Assembly: GCA_003278735.1 (NCBI GenBank)
Contig: QCDO01000010.1
Coordinates: forward strand, 1-64,000
Origin: Prochlorococcus sp. AG-355-J09
GTDB lineage: Bacteria > Cyanobacteriota > Cyanobacteriia > PCC-6307 > Cyanobiaceae
Reading direction: 5' to 3'
DNA: 64,000 bases
Shown here: positions 33,947-41,576 of the stretch, piece after piece
Position numbering within the stretch: position 1 is the stretch's first letter
Layout: each line of letters begins with the position of its first letter
Notes under the pieces: model-generated
Databases searched by the model: none
Told to the model about the DNA's origin: nothing
The model's input: the letters and a program-made list of their open reading frames with translations, nothing else
Position numbers and translations under genes: made by a program

Positions 33947-34465
33947 TTAAGGCGAGATTTTATCAAATATTTTTGTTTTGCCAGTTTTACTAAATGAAAC
34001 TACTTTGTAGTTCTCATAATAATGAGAGTGCGATTCGTGAGAATGCATTTCCATCCCTGGAGAGCCAAGTGGCATGTTAGGAACCGCTATCCCATTGATA
34101 TTTGGTTTTTCTCTAAATAGTTTGTTGATTGATTCAATCGGGACATGTCCTTCAATCGTATAGTTAGCTATTTGAGCAGAGTGACATGATCTCAGATTAT
34201 TGGGAATTTGATATTGGTTTTTAATTACTGAAACATTCTCCAATATATTATCAACAACTTCTAATCCATTATCTCTTAAATGATTGATCCATTTTTTGCA
34301 ACAACCGCATGATGCTGATCTGTAAGAAAAAACTTTTGGGATATCTATGTTTTCTTGAAATAAAGCAATACTCTCATTTGGATTAATTATATTTGTAAAA
34401 AGAATTCCAGAAAAAATTAGATAATTTAATAATCCTCTTTTCTTCAATGTTTGATTAAGTGCCAT
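33947..34465 (-). CDS. DUF411 (CopG-type) metal-binding protein
   Basis: 172 residues with an N-terminal hydrophobic signal or anchor (about 13-26), then the family signature SASCGCCKKWINHL, GHVPIE and MPLGSPGMEM. DUF411 proteins such as CopG of Pseudomonas are thioredoxin-like periplasmic copper proteins. The tail is His-rich (MHSHESHSHYYENY), consistent with copper binding. Fits the neighbouring MauE-like and DUF3721 genes. Confidence 0.88.
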   Translation of the reverse strand: MALNQTLKKRGLLNYLIFSGILFTNIINPNESIALFQENIDIPKVFSYRSASCGCCKKWINHLRDNGLEVVDNILENVSVIKNQYQIPNNLRSCHSAQIANYTIEGHVPIESINKLFREKPNINGIAVPNMPLGSPGMEMHSHESHSHYYENYKVVSFSKTGKTKIFDKISP

Positions 34466-34526
34466 ACTAATTACGACTATTAAATTTAATATTTAAATTA
34501 AACATAAATGAAAATTTATTAAATCG

Positions 34527-34979
34527 CTATTTAATCAAAATTAAGACACTCATAATTGCCATTAAAAGATTTTCGATAAAACTAATAATTCCCAAGGGAG
34601 TTTTTGCATATCCACCAATACATGCACAATTTAATTTTAATTTATCCAAATAAACAGCCTTAAATACTGAAATCATTCCAGAAATTCCTAAAATTAGGGC
34701 AATAAAAATAATTAAAGAGGGTGGAGAAGAATTAAGAAAACTTATTCCAATTAATAATTCGCAAAAAGGATAAATATATATCCAGCCATCAAATTTAGAA
34801 GATATTAAATCATATTTCTTATAACTTGTTCCAAAAGCTTCAATATCCATAAGCTTGAGCATCGCTAAAAGACAAATTGATATCCCCATAAAAATTTGGA
34901 AACTTTTAAGCAATGTAATGGTTATCAGAAATGAAGTGCCAAAAACTACAATTAAAGGTGTGAATGACTTGATCTTCAT
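34527..34979 (-). CDS. MauE/DoxX-like redox membrane protein
   Basis: 150 residues with four membrane helices and the conserved pair NCACIGG followed by PLGIISFIENLLM, a pattern of MauE-like proteins thought to handle thiol redox (disulfide formation or transfer). The FGTSYKKYDLISSK and YPFCELLIG segments match the same group. Two bases separate it from the upstream 76-residue gene, so coupling is likely. Confidence 0.82.
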   Translation of the reverse strand: MKIKSFTPLIVVFGTSFLITITLLKSFQIFMGISICLLAMLKLMDIEAFGTSYKKYDLISSKFDGWIYIYPFCELLIGISFLNSSPPSLIIFIALILGISGMISVFKAVYLDKLKLNCACIGGYAKTPLGIISFIENLLMAIMSVLILIK

Positions 34980-34981
34980 TT

Positions 34982-35212
34982 TTAACTTTTAAGGACAGAA
35001 TCGCAAATACTAGATGGATTTGCTTGTTTAACTATTTTTAGTCTTTTGATAAGTTCGTCTCTATCTATTTGATGTTTTAAATATTTAATACATAAATTTT
35101 TTTCCTGATATATCTCTGCTATTGGAGTAATCTTTAAAGCAATTGCAAAAGTACCAATAACTAAAAGAATGTTTGTAGCAAGTCGAAAATTTGGTCGAAA
35201 ATTAGATCTCAT
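34982..35212 (-). CDS. Membrane-anchored protein of copper/redox operon (76 aa)
   Basis: 76 residues with an N-terminal membrane helix (ATNILLVIGTFAIALKI) and a soluble helical domain with two Cys (NLCIKYLKH; SSICDSVLKS) that could form a disulfide. Its ATG overlaps the stop of the upstream 38-residue gene (ATGA). Not recognised. Confidence 0.65.
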   Translation of the reverse strand: MRSNFRPNFRLATNILLVIGTFAIALKITPIAEIYQEKNLCIKYLKHQIDRDELIKRLKIVKQANPSSICDSVLKS

Positions 35213-35325
35213 TCGTATTCTTTATTTCTGTCAATAACTTCCCTTAAATATATATCTTTTAGCTCATCATTGTATCCATTTTCTTTTGCAACTTTCTCTA
35301 ATTCCTTCAACTCTTTTTCTGTCAT
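35209..35325 (-). CDS. Small acidic peptide (38 aa)
   Basis: 38 residues (MTEKELKELEKVAKENGYND, then ELKDIYLREVIDRN), all helix. The start shares a base with the stop of the upstream frame (TAATG) and the stop overlaps the next start (ATGA). Coupling on both sides is the main support for translation. Confidence 0.65.
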   Translation of the reverse strand: MTEKELKELEKVAKENGYNDELKDIYLREVIDRNKEYE

Positions 35326-35468
35326 TAGGCAGATTTGGATATATTGTTTTTCATATCTTCAATTTGGTTGATTAATTCATCTAACCATTTTGTATTATTT
35401 TCGGATCTTTTCTGAAAATATGTAATTTTAGGTTGATTTATTTCTAGTGTCTCATAATCTCCACTCAT
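35325..35468 (-). CDS. Small peptide, first gene of copper/redox operon (47 aa)
   Basis: 47 residues (MSGDYETLEINQPKITYFQK, then WLDELINQIEDMKNN). Linked by a TAATG overlap to the next frame. Soluble, helical C-terminal half. Not recognised. Confidence 0.6.
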   Translation of the reverse strand: MSGDYETLEINQPKITYFQKRSENNTKWLDELINQIEDMKNNISKSA

Positions 35469-35893
35469 AAATTTCCCCTAAATTTATACTCTGCATAATT
35501 TATCTAGAGAGATTATGCACATCAATAGGTTCTATTACTTATTTGACATTTACCATGAGTAATAAGTCGCTTTTTTATAGTATAAATATCAAGGAATTTA
35601 TCTCTAAAAAATATAGTAACTAATGAAGAACTAGAAAAAAGAATTGTAACTTTAGAAAAAGAAGTACAACATCTAAAAGCTGTTCTGTAATATCAAATGA
35701 GAAATAAGAAAAAGTGATTTTTATTGCAAAGCAATTACTTTTGGTCAGATAAGCATTTTCCTAGCGGTATTGGGCACCTAATGAAAAAGCTAAATATTAA
35801 AAATTAGTCCATAATCAATCACTTTTTGAAAAAATAACTTTAGTCATTGATATTTAGAACATATTTGTTTTTATATATATAAAACCACTTGAT
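35469..35893. other. Region with coiled-coil remnant
   Basis: 425 bp without a firm gene. A 24-codon plus-strand segment at 35619-35690 reads TNEELEKRIVTLEKEVQHLK in a coiled-coil pattern, but no in-frame ATG, GTG or TTG precedes it after the last stop, so it looks like a gene remnant. Promoter-like AT-rich sequence precedes the gene at 35894. Confidence 0.45.
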
Positions 35894-36010
35894 ATGATTA
35901 ACTCAATAGCTATTACATTGTTATTTTTAGGCTCTTTAATCGCTTACAAAAGGCTCAAAAGAAAGAAACGGCAATTTCACGCACCACCAACAAATCAGCT
36001 TCCTAGTTAA
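35894..36010 (+). CDS. Single-helix membrane peptide (38 aa)
   Basis: 38 residues with one helix (SIAITLLFLGSLIAY) and a very basic tail (KRLKRKKRQFHAPP). The charge layout predicts N-out, C-in. Not recognised. Confidence 0.5.
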   Translation: MINSIAITLLFLGSLIAYKRLKRKKRQFHAPPTNQLPS

Positions 36011-36013
36011 AGA

Positions 36014-36127
36014 TTAAATTCCGTCTTCGTCTTCTCCAAAAGGATTGTATCTAATATCCCAGATAAGAACGACTGCTATAGATAAAAGCAATAGCCCAAA
36101 AATAACTTGAGGAGGAGGAAATAACAT
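36014..36127 (-). CDS. Single-helix membrane peptide (37 aa)
   Basis: 37 residues, MLFPPPQVIFGLLLLSIAVV, then an acidic tail NPFGEDEDGI. Convergent with the basic-tailed peptide at 35894, only 3 bp away. Confidence 0.5.
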   Translation of the reverse strand: MLFPPPQVIFGLLLLSIAVVLIWDIRYNPFGEDEDGI

Positions 36128-36160
36128 CAATGAAAAACAACAATTATCAATAAGCTTTGC

Positions 36161-36328
36161 TTATGAAAATTTTAAAGGGTAATCGATATTGTTTGGTTCT
36201 AAGTGTTTTACATAACATGCTGTTGTGCAATCTGCTCCCTCACTATTGATGTTACAAGAAGTTATACACTCAAAAAAACTTTCCAAAGCATCTGAATCTT
36301 TGATATTTGAATAAATGTCTTTTTTCAT
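36161..36328 (-). CDS. Twin-CX3C small protein (55 aa)
   Basis: 55 residues from the ATG at 36328. Contains CITSC and CTTAC, spaced by nine residues, in a helix-loop-helix pattern (ALESFFECITSC; DCTTACYVKHLE). A twin CX3C motif can form a disulfide-stapled helical hairpin or a metal site. No signal peptide. Not recognised. Confidence 0.65.
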   Translation of the reverse strand: MKKDIYSNIKDSDALESFFECITSCNINSEGADCTTACYVKHLEPNNIDYPLKFS

Positions 36329-36413
36329 GATCAATCTGCCATTCTGAAGCTTATATAGCAATTAATTTTTAATCATGTCAAATTCTAGGTAAAGTACCTA
36401 TTCACCATTTTTT

Positions 36414-36662
36414 TTAAAAAATGCTGTTGAATCGATAAGTTTTTTTCCAACCTTCCTTTAATAGTTTTTTATATTCTTTTCTCGCTTCTTCGATAGATTC
36501 AACCCTAGAGCCTTTCATAACTGGCTTACTTGATCGCTTAAGCACAGAACCATAAGAGATTAAAATTGCATTAATGGTAGAAGGGTTCTTAGAACTATCA
36601 TCAAAAGGTTCAAATACTTTAATCCTCGATCTGGCTTTATTGATTAAAGTAAATTTTTCCAT
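36414..36662 (-). CDS. DUF1651-like protein (82 aa)
   Basis: 82 residues starting at the ATG at 36662, set because the region just upstream is a terminator hairpin. Ends ARKEYKKLLKEGWKKTYRF, the DUF1651 signature. Related to the genes at 24084 and 39173. Confidence 0.78.
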   Translation of the reverse strand: MEKFTLINKARSRIKVFEPFDDSSKNPSTINAILISYGSVLKRSSKPVMKGSRVESIEEARKEYKKLLKEGWKKTYRFNSIF

Positions 36663-36687
36663 AAAAAAAAGGGCGTTAGCTTCGCCC
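36663..36687 (-). terminator. Terminator hairpin just before DUF1651 gene
   Basis: Minus strand GGGCG-AAGCTAA-CGCCC followed by eight T and then at once by the DUF1651 ATG. No upstream minus-strand gene ends here, so it may end a short RNA read from about 36690-36760, or attenuate the gene. Confidence 0.7.
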
Positions 36688-36856
36688 AATTAAAAAGCGG
36701 GATAATCCCCATCACCCAGCCTTTTAAAATCTTAGCACTACATATGGTGTTTGTAAGTATTTAAAATTACCTATTGATGGGGTTGTTTGTTTCTGTTTAA
36801 TTTGTCATTATAGGAGTCCCCATCACCTAGGCTCGTAAGAGTCTTTTTTTTTTGCT
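36688..36856. ncRNA. Candidate small RNA region with repeated CCCCATCACC
   Basis: The 10-mer CCCCATCACC occurs at about 36706 and again at about 36816, followed by CAGCC and TAGGC respectively. The second copy has TATAGG just upstream as a -10 and a small stem CTC-GTAA-GAG with 11 T just downstream, so a plus-strand RNA of about 45 nt is possible. Purely by pattern; no known family recognised. Confidence 0.4.
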
Positions 36857-36956
36857 ATTTTCCCTTTTAGGCTTAAGCCTTTTTTAATTAGTGTTTAAAG
36901 ACTTTTTATTTAATTTTTAAATTTGATAATTAATAATTAAAAAAATAATTTTATTC

Positions 36957-37268
36957 ATGCAAACTTACATCGTTCACTGGCAATTTCCAGATCAAGAAAG
37001 TCATATGCAAGGGGCCGAAGCTTTTGCAGGTTTTGTTGAAGGAGGATGCGAAGGTGATGAATTTGATGGGTTTAAAGTTCTTAATCGAGTAGTAAATCCT
37101 GAGGGAGCTAATGGTTGGGCAATAGTTGAATCTTCAAATCATCAGAACATTTGGAAATGGAGTAGTATCTGGGTCGATAATTTCGGGGTAGAAATTGAAG
37201 TTACGCCAGTTCTAACGGATAAAGAATTCCTTTCCGTCCATAAAGAAATTGCAGCTGCGTCTAACTAA
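36957..37268 (+). CDS. DUF3303-family protein (103 aa)
   Basis: 103 residues. YIVHWQFPDQESHMQGAEAF and ANGWAIVESSNHQNIWKWSS followed by VEIEVTPVLTDKE fit the DUF3303 dimeric alpha-beta barrel pattern. Function unknown. Two further members are at 40818 (minus) and 41297 (plus). Confidence 0.82.
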   Translation: MQTYIVHWQFPDQESHMQGAEAFAGFVEGGCEGDEFDGFKVLNRVVNPEGANGWAIVESSNHQNIWKWSSIWVDNFGVEIEVTPVLTDKEFLSVHKEIAAASN

Positions 37269-37286
37269 TAGTTAATCTTTTTTTGT

Positions 37287-37315
37287 TTGACGGTTGATTT
37301 AATATAAAAGAGTAG
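37287..37315 (+). repeat. Dispersed promoter-like repeat, copy 1
   Basis: Reads TTGACGGTTGATTTAATATA then AAAGAG, a variant of the TTGACAGTYGATCTAARATAA unit found upstream of several island genes. It precedes the 55-residue gene at 37329. Confidence 0.5.
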
Positions 37316-37328
37316 TGCATATTTTTTT

Positions 37329-37496
37329 ATGGGAAAATTTTCTTCTGAAGAAATTGAAAGTCAATACAATTTAATAAAAAAGCTTTTAGCTGAACCTGAA
37401 AAGTATAGAGATGCCATTAATGCAATAAAAAAAGATATTGCATATATGCCTATAGAGCTTAAAAAAAAACTTGAGGATGAAAACATTATCTTATGA
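37329..37496 (+). CDS. Small helical protein (55 aa)
   Basis: 55 residues, MGKFSSEEIESQYNLIKKLL, all helix and charged. Not recognised. Preceded by a copy of the dispersed repeat. Confidence 0.55.
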   Translation: MGKFSSEEIESQYNLIKKLLAEPEKYRDAINAIKKDIAYMPIELKKKLEDENIIL

Positions 37497-37564
37497 ATGA
37501 ATCGCCAATCGCGTTTATCATAATCGTTATTTTTAAAAAAATAGTAAATTGCGAATTTCGTAAA

Positions 37565-37729
37565 CTAACCGAGAGAGTCTAAATCTCTACGATGGTGAAC
37601 TGGGTTTGCATAATCTTGCGGAACTTTCTGTTCTCTCATTAAATCTGCAATTGTTGGATAATCTTTTGCATTATCAAGATCTCTTGCATTTTTATCTTGA
37701 ATTGCAAATGGTGATCTTCTTAAATTCAT
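37565..37729 (-). CDS. Small protein (54 aa)
   Basis: 54 residues, MNLRRSPFAIQDKNARDLDN and then PQDYANPVHHRRDLDSLG. Arg- and Asp-rich, soluble. Convergent with the plus gene. Not recognised. Confidence 0.55.
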   Translation of the reverse strand: MNLRRSPFAIQDKNARDLDNAKDYPTIADLMREQKVPQDYANPVHHRRDLDSLG

Positions 37730-37740
37730 AATTAATTACC

Positions 37741-37926
37741 TCAAAATTTTTGTTGAATTCTGATTACAGATCCAGGATTGTCATGTACGTAAGTGTTGAA
37801 TTCTCGCGCAAGCATTAGGCAATCGTATGCATCGCGCGCGTAGAAGCCAACTTCATGTGTCTTATTTGTTGAATCTTTGTAACTCAACACATATTTATTA
37901 CAAGATTTAATCGGTGTTGAAGGCAT
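37741..37926 (-). CDS. Small conserved protein (61 aa)
   Basis: 61 residues with beta-helix-beta layout (NKYVLSYKDSTNKTHEVGFY; DAYDCLMLAREFNTYV). Located 11 bp upstream of the 54-residue gene on the same strand. Function unknown. Confidence 0.65.
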   Translation of the reverse strand: MPSTPIKSCNKYVLSYKDSTNKTHEVGFYARDAYDCLMLAREFNTYVHDNPGSVIRIQQKF

Positions 37927-38167
37927 TTAATTTATCTCCGTTACCATTAAGTTCTAACTATGCATTCTCATCAAACGACTAATAAAAATGTACGGTTTAA
38001 GGCACAAATATATACGGATATAGGACCAACAACTTAATTTAAAAATAAATATAATGGTCGGGTAATATTTCAAAAAAAGACAATATTTACGTTACCCTCA
38101 TAAGACTATTTTCAATGGGTTTAGGTAAAAAATTTTTGTAGATAATTTGTTTTCATAAACAAATAAA

Positions 38168-38311
38168 CTATCTCGCTAAATTAAGATATTCGAGACTATA
38201 GATATATTTTTCTCCATCATCATCACCATCATCATCGTGGAAGGAGGAGATTAATACATAAACTCCTCCGAGTCCTAATAACATAGATAAATAAAGAATA
38301 GGATCTGTCAT
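38168..38311 (-). CDS. Small membrane protein with Asp run (47 aa)
   Basis: 47 residues: one helix (ILYLSMLLGLGGVYVLI), then an acidic run DDDGDDDG encoded by a CAT/CAC simple repeat, then YIYSLEYLNLAR. The Asp run could vary in length between strains by slippage. Confidence 0.5.
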   Translation of the reverse strand: MTDPILYLSMLLGLGGVYVLISSFHDDDGDDDGEKYIYSLEYLNLAR

Positions 38312-38501
38312 AACTCAAGTTTGAAACATTTAAATCAAATTTGAGGGAGCTTTTCAATTTCTATATTTTCTTTTAATTATTTGGATAAAAAACTTTCTAC
38401 GATCAAAAAAATTGTTTTTTATTTGAGAAAACTGAAAGTAGATCTAAAATAAGGTAAATTTACTGTTTTTTTTAGTGAGTTTAAAAATATTTTAAAAATC
38501 A

Positions 38502-39140
38502 ATGTGCGGTAGATTTGAGCTGAAAACTAAATTTGAGAAGTTGCCAAAGGTTTTGAAACAAGACTATCCAAGTGGACTTGATTCTAAATATGAAACTCAA
38601 AGTTTAATAAGACCTAATGATCCTGTTCTTGTAATTAAAAACGAAGGAAGACTTAAAACTACTTTTATGACATGGGGATTTATTTCTCCTTGGGCCAGAG
38701 ATCCATTTGATAAAGAGAGACCAAGACCATTTAATGCAAGGTCAGAAACTGTAGAAGAAAAAAAATTGTTTAGTGGAAGTTGGAAACATAAAAGGTGCCT
38801 AATACCTGCGAGCGGTTTTTTTGAAAAAAAATATCGTGTTCGAAAATCGAATTATGAGACTTTTTGGTTGGGCGGAATTTGGAGTAAGTGGACTTCACCG
38901 GATGGAGCAGAACTTGAGAGTTGCTGCGTTTTAACAACTGAACCAAATTATTTAATTAAACCTTTACATCATCGCATGCCTGTGATCGTTCCTAATGGAT
39001 ATGAGGAACAGTGGACAGAACAAGCTAAAGATGCAGATGAATTAAGAGGATTATTCTCAATCATGATGAGTTGGTCCCCTCATGGTTGGCTAGTAGAGGA
39101 TGTAATGAAAAAAGAAAATGATCAAATGAGTTTGTTTTAA
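38502..39140 (+). CDS. SOS response-associated peptidase (SRAP, YedK/HMCES)
   Basis: 212 residues starting MCGRFE: Cys2 is the catalytic residue that forms a thiazolidine crosslink to abasic sites in single-stranded DNA. RPFNARSETVEEKKLFSGSW, LIPASGFFEK and the active-site His in HHRMPVIV are present. It shields abasic sites in single-stranded DNA. The only clear DNA-repair gene in the island. Confidence 0.93.
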   Translation: MCGRFELKTKFEKLPKVLKQDYPSGLDSKYETQSLIRPNDPVLVIKNEGRLKTTFMTWGFISPWARDPFDKERPRPFNARSETVEEKKLFSGSWKHKRCLIPASGFFEKKYRVRKSNYETFWLGGIWSKWTSPDGAELESCCVLTTEPNYLIKPLHHRMPVIVPNGYEEQWTEQAKDADELRGLFSIMMSWSPHGWLVEDVMKKENDQMSLF

Positions 39141-39172
39141 ATGGAAAGCTTACTAATTCTAAGGTTAGATTA

Positions 39173-39418
39173 ATGGCTAAATCATATTGGTTGATTAATT
39201 CAAATAGGTCAGAAGTTAAAAGATTTATGAAAAACGATAAAAGTATTGATGGAGTTTTTGAATATATGTTTATAGATACTGGAAAAATAGTGGGGGGATT
39301 AGGAAACAAACCACCAGTAATGACAAATACAGTTTCTGTTGAAATAGATTTAGCTAGAGAAATTTATGAAAGATTACTTTCTAAGGGATGGAGGAAAATT
39401 GAAAAAAATTGGAATTAA
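39173..39418 (+). CDS. DUF1651-like protein (81 aa)
   Basis: 81 residues, with SYWLINSNRSEVKRF at the start and AREIYERLLSKGWRKIEKNW at the end, the DUF1651 pattern. 32 bp after the SRAP gene on the same strand, so it may be co-transcribed. Confidence 0.78.
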   Translation: MAKSYWLINSNRSEVKRFMKNDKSIDGVFEYMFIDTGKIVGGLGNKPPVMTNTVSVEIDLAREIYERLLSKGWRKIEKNWN

Positions 39419-39495
39419 AAAGAGAGTTAGATCTGTGCGGTATAAATTACTGATGAAAATAATCTGAGATTCAATAATGAGAATATGAACTAAAA

Positions 39496-39527
39496 TTGAC
39501 ATCCGATCTAAAATATTAGGAGATTAG
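39496..39527 (+). repeat. Dispersed promoter-like repeat, copy 2
   Basis: TTGACATCCGATCTAAAATA then TTAGGAGATTAG, a variant of the island repeat. About 42 bp upstream of the pseudouridine synthase gene. Confidence 0.5.
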
Positions 39528-39568
39528 TAAATTATTTTTTTAGTGCAGATAAAAATGAAACATAAAAA

Positions 39569-40291
39569 ATGGCTACCAGAATAAATAAATATTTAAGTGA
39601 AGTCGGTTATTGTTCTAGAAGAGAAGCAGATAAATTAATCCTAGAAGGAAAGGTAACCATTAATGGCAAAATTCCAGAAATTGGAACTAAAGTAGAAGAT
39701 AGTGACAAAGTTGAAGTTAAAGGTCAAAGAATAGAAAAATCAAAGAGACAAAAAAACATATACTTAGCCTTTAATAAACCTGTAGGAATTGTTTGCACAA
39801 CAGATAGAAAAGTAGAACATAATAATGTCATAGATTTCATTAAATATCCTAAAAGAATTTTCCCCATCGGGAGATTAGATAAGCTCAGTGAGGGATTGAT
39901 TTTCTTAACTAATGATGGAGATATCGTAAATAAAATACTCAGAGCAAGAAATAATCATGAAAAAGAATATATTGTAAAAGTTAATCGTCCTATTAATAGC
40001 GACTTTATTCAAAGTATGAGTAATGGAGTTGAAATATTAGACACAATAACTAAAAATTGTTTCGTAAAACAATTGGGTCCAAGAAATTTTAAAATAATAC
40101 TCACACAAGGACTTAACCGTCAGATTAGAAGAATGTGTGAGGCATTAGGATATAGAGTACGATCATTAAAGCGTGTAAGAATTATGAATATTAAGTTAGA
40201 CGTGCCAACAGGAAAATATAGAGAACTTACAAAAGAAGAACTCTTGGAATTAAATAGATTACTCGAAAACTCCTCAAAAACATATGAATAA
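39569..40291 (+). CDS. rluF: 23S rRNA pseudouridine synthase, RsuA/RluF family
   Basis: 240 residues. N-terminal S4 domain (RINKYLSEVGYCSRREADKL), then FNKPVGIVCTTD and the catalytic Asp in IGRLDKLSEGLIFLTNDGD. The C-terminal QGLNRQIRRMCEALGYRVRS and LKRVRIMNIKL match RluF, which modifies U2604 of 23S rRNA and tRNA-Tyr in E. coli; RsuA/RluB relatives cannot be fully excluded. Confidence 0.9.
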   Translation: MATRINKYLSEVGYCSRREADKLILEGKVTINGKIPEIGTKVEDSDKVEVKGQRIEKSKRQKNIYLAFNKPVGIVCTTDRKVEHNNVIDFIKYPKRIFPIGRLDKLSEGLIFLTNDGDIVNKILRARNNHEKEYIVKVNRPINSDFIQSMSNGVEILDTITKNCFVKQLGPRNFKIILTQGLNRQIRRMCEALGYRVRSLKRVRIMNIKLDVPTGKYRELTKEELLELNRLLENSSKTYE

Positions 40292-40319
40292 TCAAAAGGC
40301 AATAAAAGTAATTGGAAGT

Positions 40320-40391
40320 TTAAATTGATTGGCCAAAATAAATAGCAAATAAAGTTACAACAAACGCAGAATATTTAAGCCAATGTTTCAC
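40320..40391 (-). CDS. Candidate single-helix micropeptide (23 aa)
   Basis: A GTG-started 23-codon frame, KHWLKYSAFVVTLFAIYFG, is one membrane helix. The length fits small thylakoid subunits, but it matches none I know. Supported only by composition and a gene-free location. Confidence 0.35.
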   Translation of the reverse strand: MKHWLKYSAFVVTLFAIYFGQSI

Positions 40392-40432
40392 ATTTATCTA
40401 AACCAATTTTTGTCAAAATTAGACCTAGTAAT

Positions 40433-40693
40433 TTAAAGAATTGGATAAGCTATCCATCCAAACAAGGAATAGTTAATAATGACAGCCATGAAACCTATCA
40501 TTGCAAGCCTCCCATTTGTTCTTTCAGCAATGAACCAATAAGTATTTGGCCATTCAAAAATTCCCTTTATATTGGGTTTTTGATCTTCTGTGATTGGGCC
40601 CACTTTAGACGCATTGTCTTGGTCAAGATAATAATTACTATCTGGGTAAAAGCTTTCACTTGAAAAGTTATCTTTAAATTTACTCATTATCAT
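40433..40693 (-). CDS. hli: High-light-inducible protein (86 aa)
   Basis: About 84-86 residues; two in-frame ATGs (40693, 40687). A long hydrophilic N-terminus precedes the Hli helix AERTNGRLAMIGFMAVIINY and the tail SLFGWIAYPIL. The tail resembles the 42-residue Hli at 8797 more than the TGQIIPG type. Transcribed alone. Confidence 0.92.
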   Translation of the reverse strand: MIMSKFKDNFSSESFYPDSNYYLDQDNASKVGPITEDQKPNIKGIFEWPNTYWFIAERTNGRLAMIGFMAVIINYSLFGWIAYPIL

Positions 40694-40817
40694 TTAGAAG
40701 TTTAATTTCTCATATATTAAAAAATAAAAAGGCTAAATAGGTTAAATAAGCATTATTTTTTTGAATCGCTGCATAATTGCCAAGTCTTATATTTTTATAC
40801 AAGTAAAAAGTGTTTCT

Positions 40818-41099
40818 TTAACAATATAGAGCTACTGTTTGATCTAAATTTGCACAAGGCTCAATAGTAAATTCCAATAATTCTCTCCAAGGACTCCACT
40901 GTTTCCAAATAGTTTCTAAAGAATCAGCATCTACAACAGAGTAACCATTGCCATGTTGAGGTAAGAAAATCCAAGATTTAACGTCATAACCATCTGGTCT
41001 ATTTTGTGGACCTCCGTTGTCGTACCATTCTTTTAACATTTTGGATCCCTTGTCTTGGGCGTTTGCATCAGTGAATTTATAAGAAATTAGAAACAGCAT
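40818..41099 (-). CDS. DUF3303-family protein (93 aa)
   Basis: 93 residues; ISYKFTDANAQDKGSKMLKE, then NGYSVVDADSLETIWKQWSP and EFTIEPCANL fit the family. Divergent from the next DUF3303 gene at 41297, so the two form a head-to-head pair. Confidence 0.78.
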   Translation of the reverse strand: MLFLISYKFTDANAQDKGSKMLKEWYDNGGPQNRPDGYDVKSWIFLPQHGNGYSVVDADSLETIWKQWSPWRELLEFTIEPCANLDQTVALYC

Positions 41100-41296
41100 A
41101 AAAAAGGTGCTAATTTCCTCTTATTTTAGTTTAAATTAAAAGTAGTTTGAAATAACAGTTGAATTGTAAATATGACCTTCACTCTCAATTAATGGTTTTA
41201 CTCATGAATCTTCAAAAATAAGCAATTAAAACTATTTATTATCAGTAATCATTTTTTTTGCTAGTAATAGAAAGCCAATAAAAATTAAAAAATAAA

Positions 41297-41569
41297 ATGC
41301 TTTATGTTCAGCATTGGTCATTTAAGGCCGGATATCATCAAAAAGGTGCAGAAAAATTTCTTGGTGGTGGAGGAGATTATCCTGGAGTGGAGCTGATTGG
41401 TAGATATCACGCACCCGGTTCTTTAGAGGGTTGGATAGTTTTAAAGACTGATGATCCAAAAGCAATATATCAACATGCCGCTGAATGGGGTGAATTTCTT
41501 AATTGGGAAACCACACCTGTCTTTACTGATGAAGAAGCTGGACCAATAGTTGCCAAAGTCTACTCATAG
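41297..41569 (+). CDS. DUF3303-family protein (90 aa)
   Basis: 90 residues; YVQHWSFKAGYHQKGAEKFL, then LEGWIVLKTDDPKAIYQHAA and NWETTPVFTDEEAGP. Closest in pattern to the gene at 36957 (shared TPVxTDxE). Confidence 0.83.
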   Translation: MLYVQHWSFKAGYHQKGAEKFLGGGGDYPGVELIGRYHAPGSLEGWIVLKTDDPKAIYQHAAEWGEFLNWETTPVFTDEEAGPIVAKVYS

Positions 41570-41576
41570 ATCAAGA

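Noticed and set aside
36663..36689. Extension of the DUF1651 gene to MGEANALFF at 36689
   Set aside because: The added codons lie inside a strong terminator hairpin with a T run.
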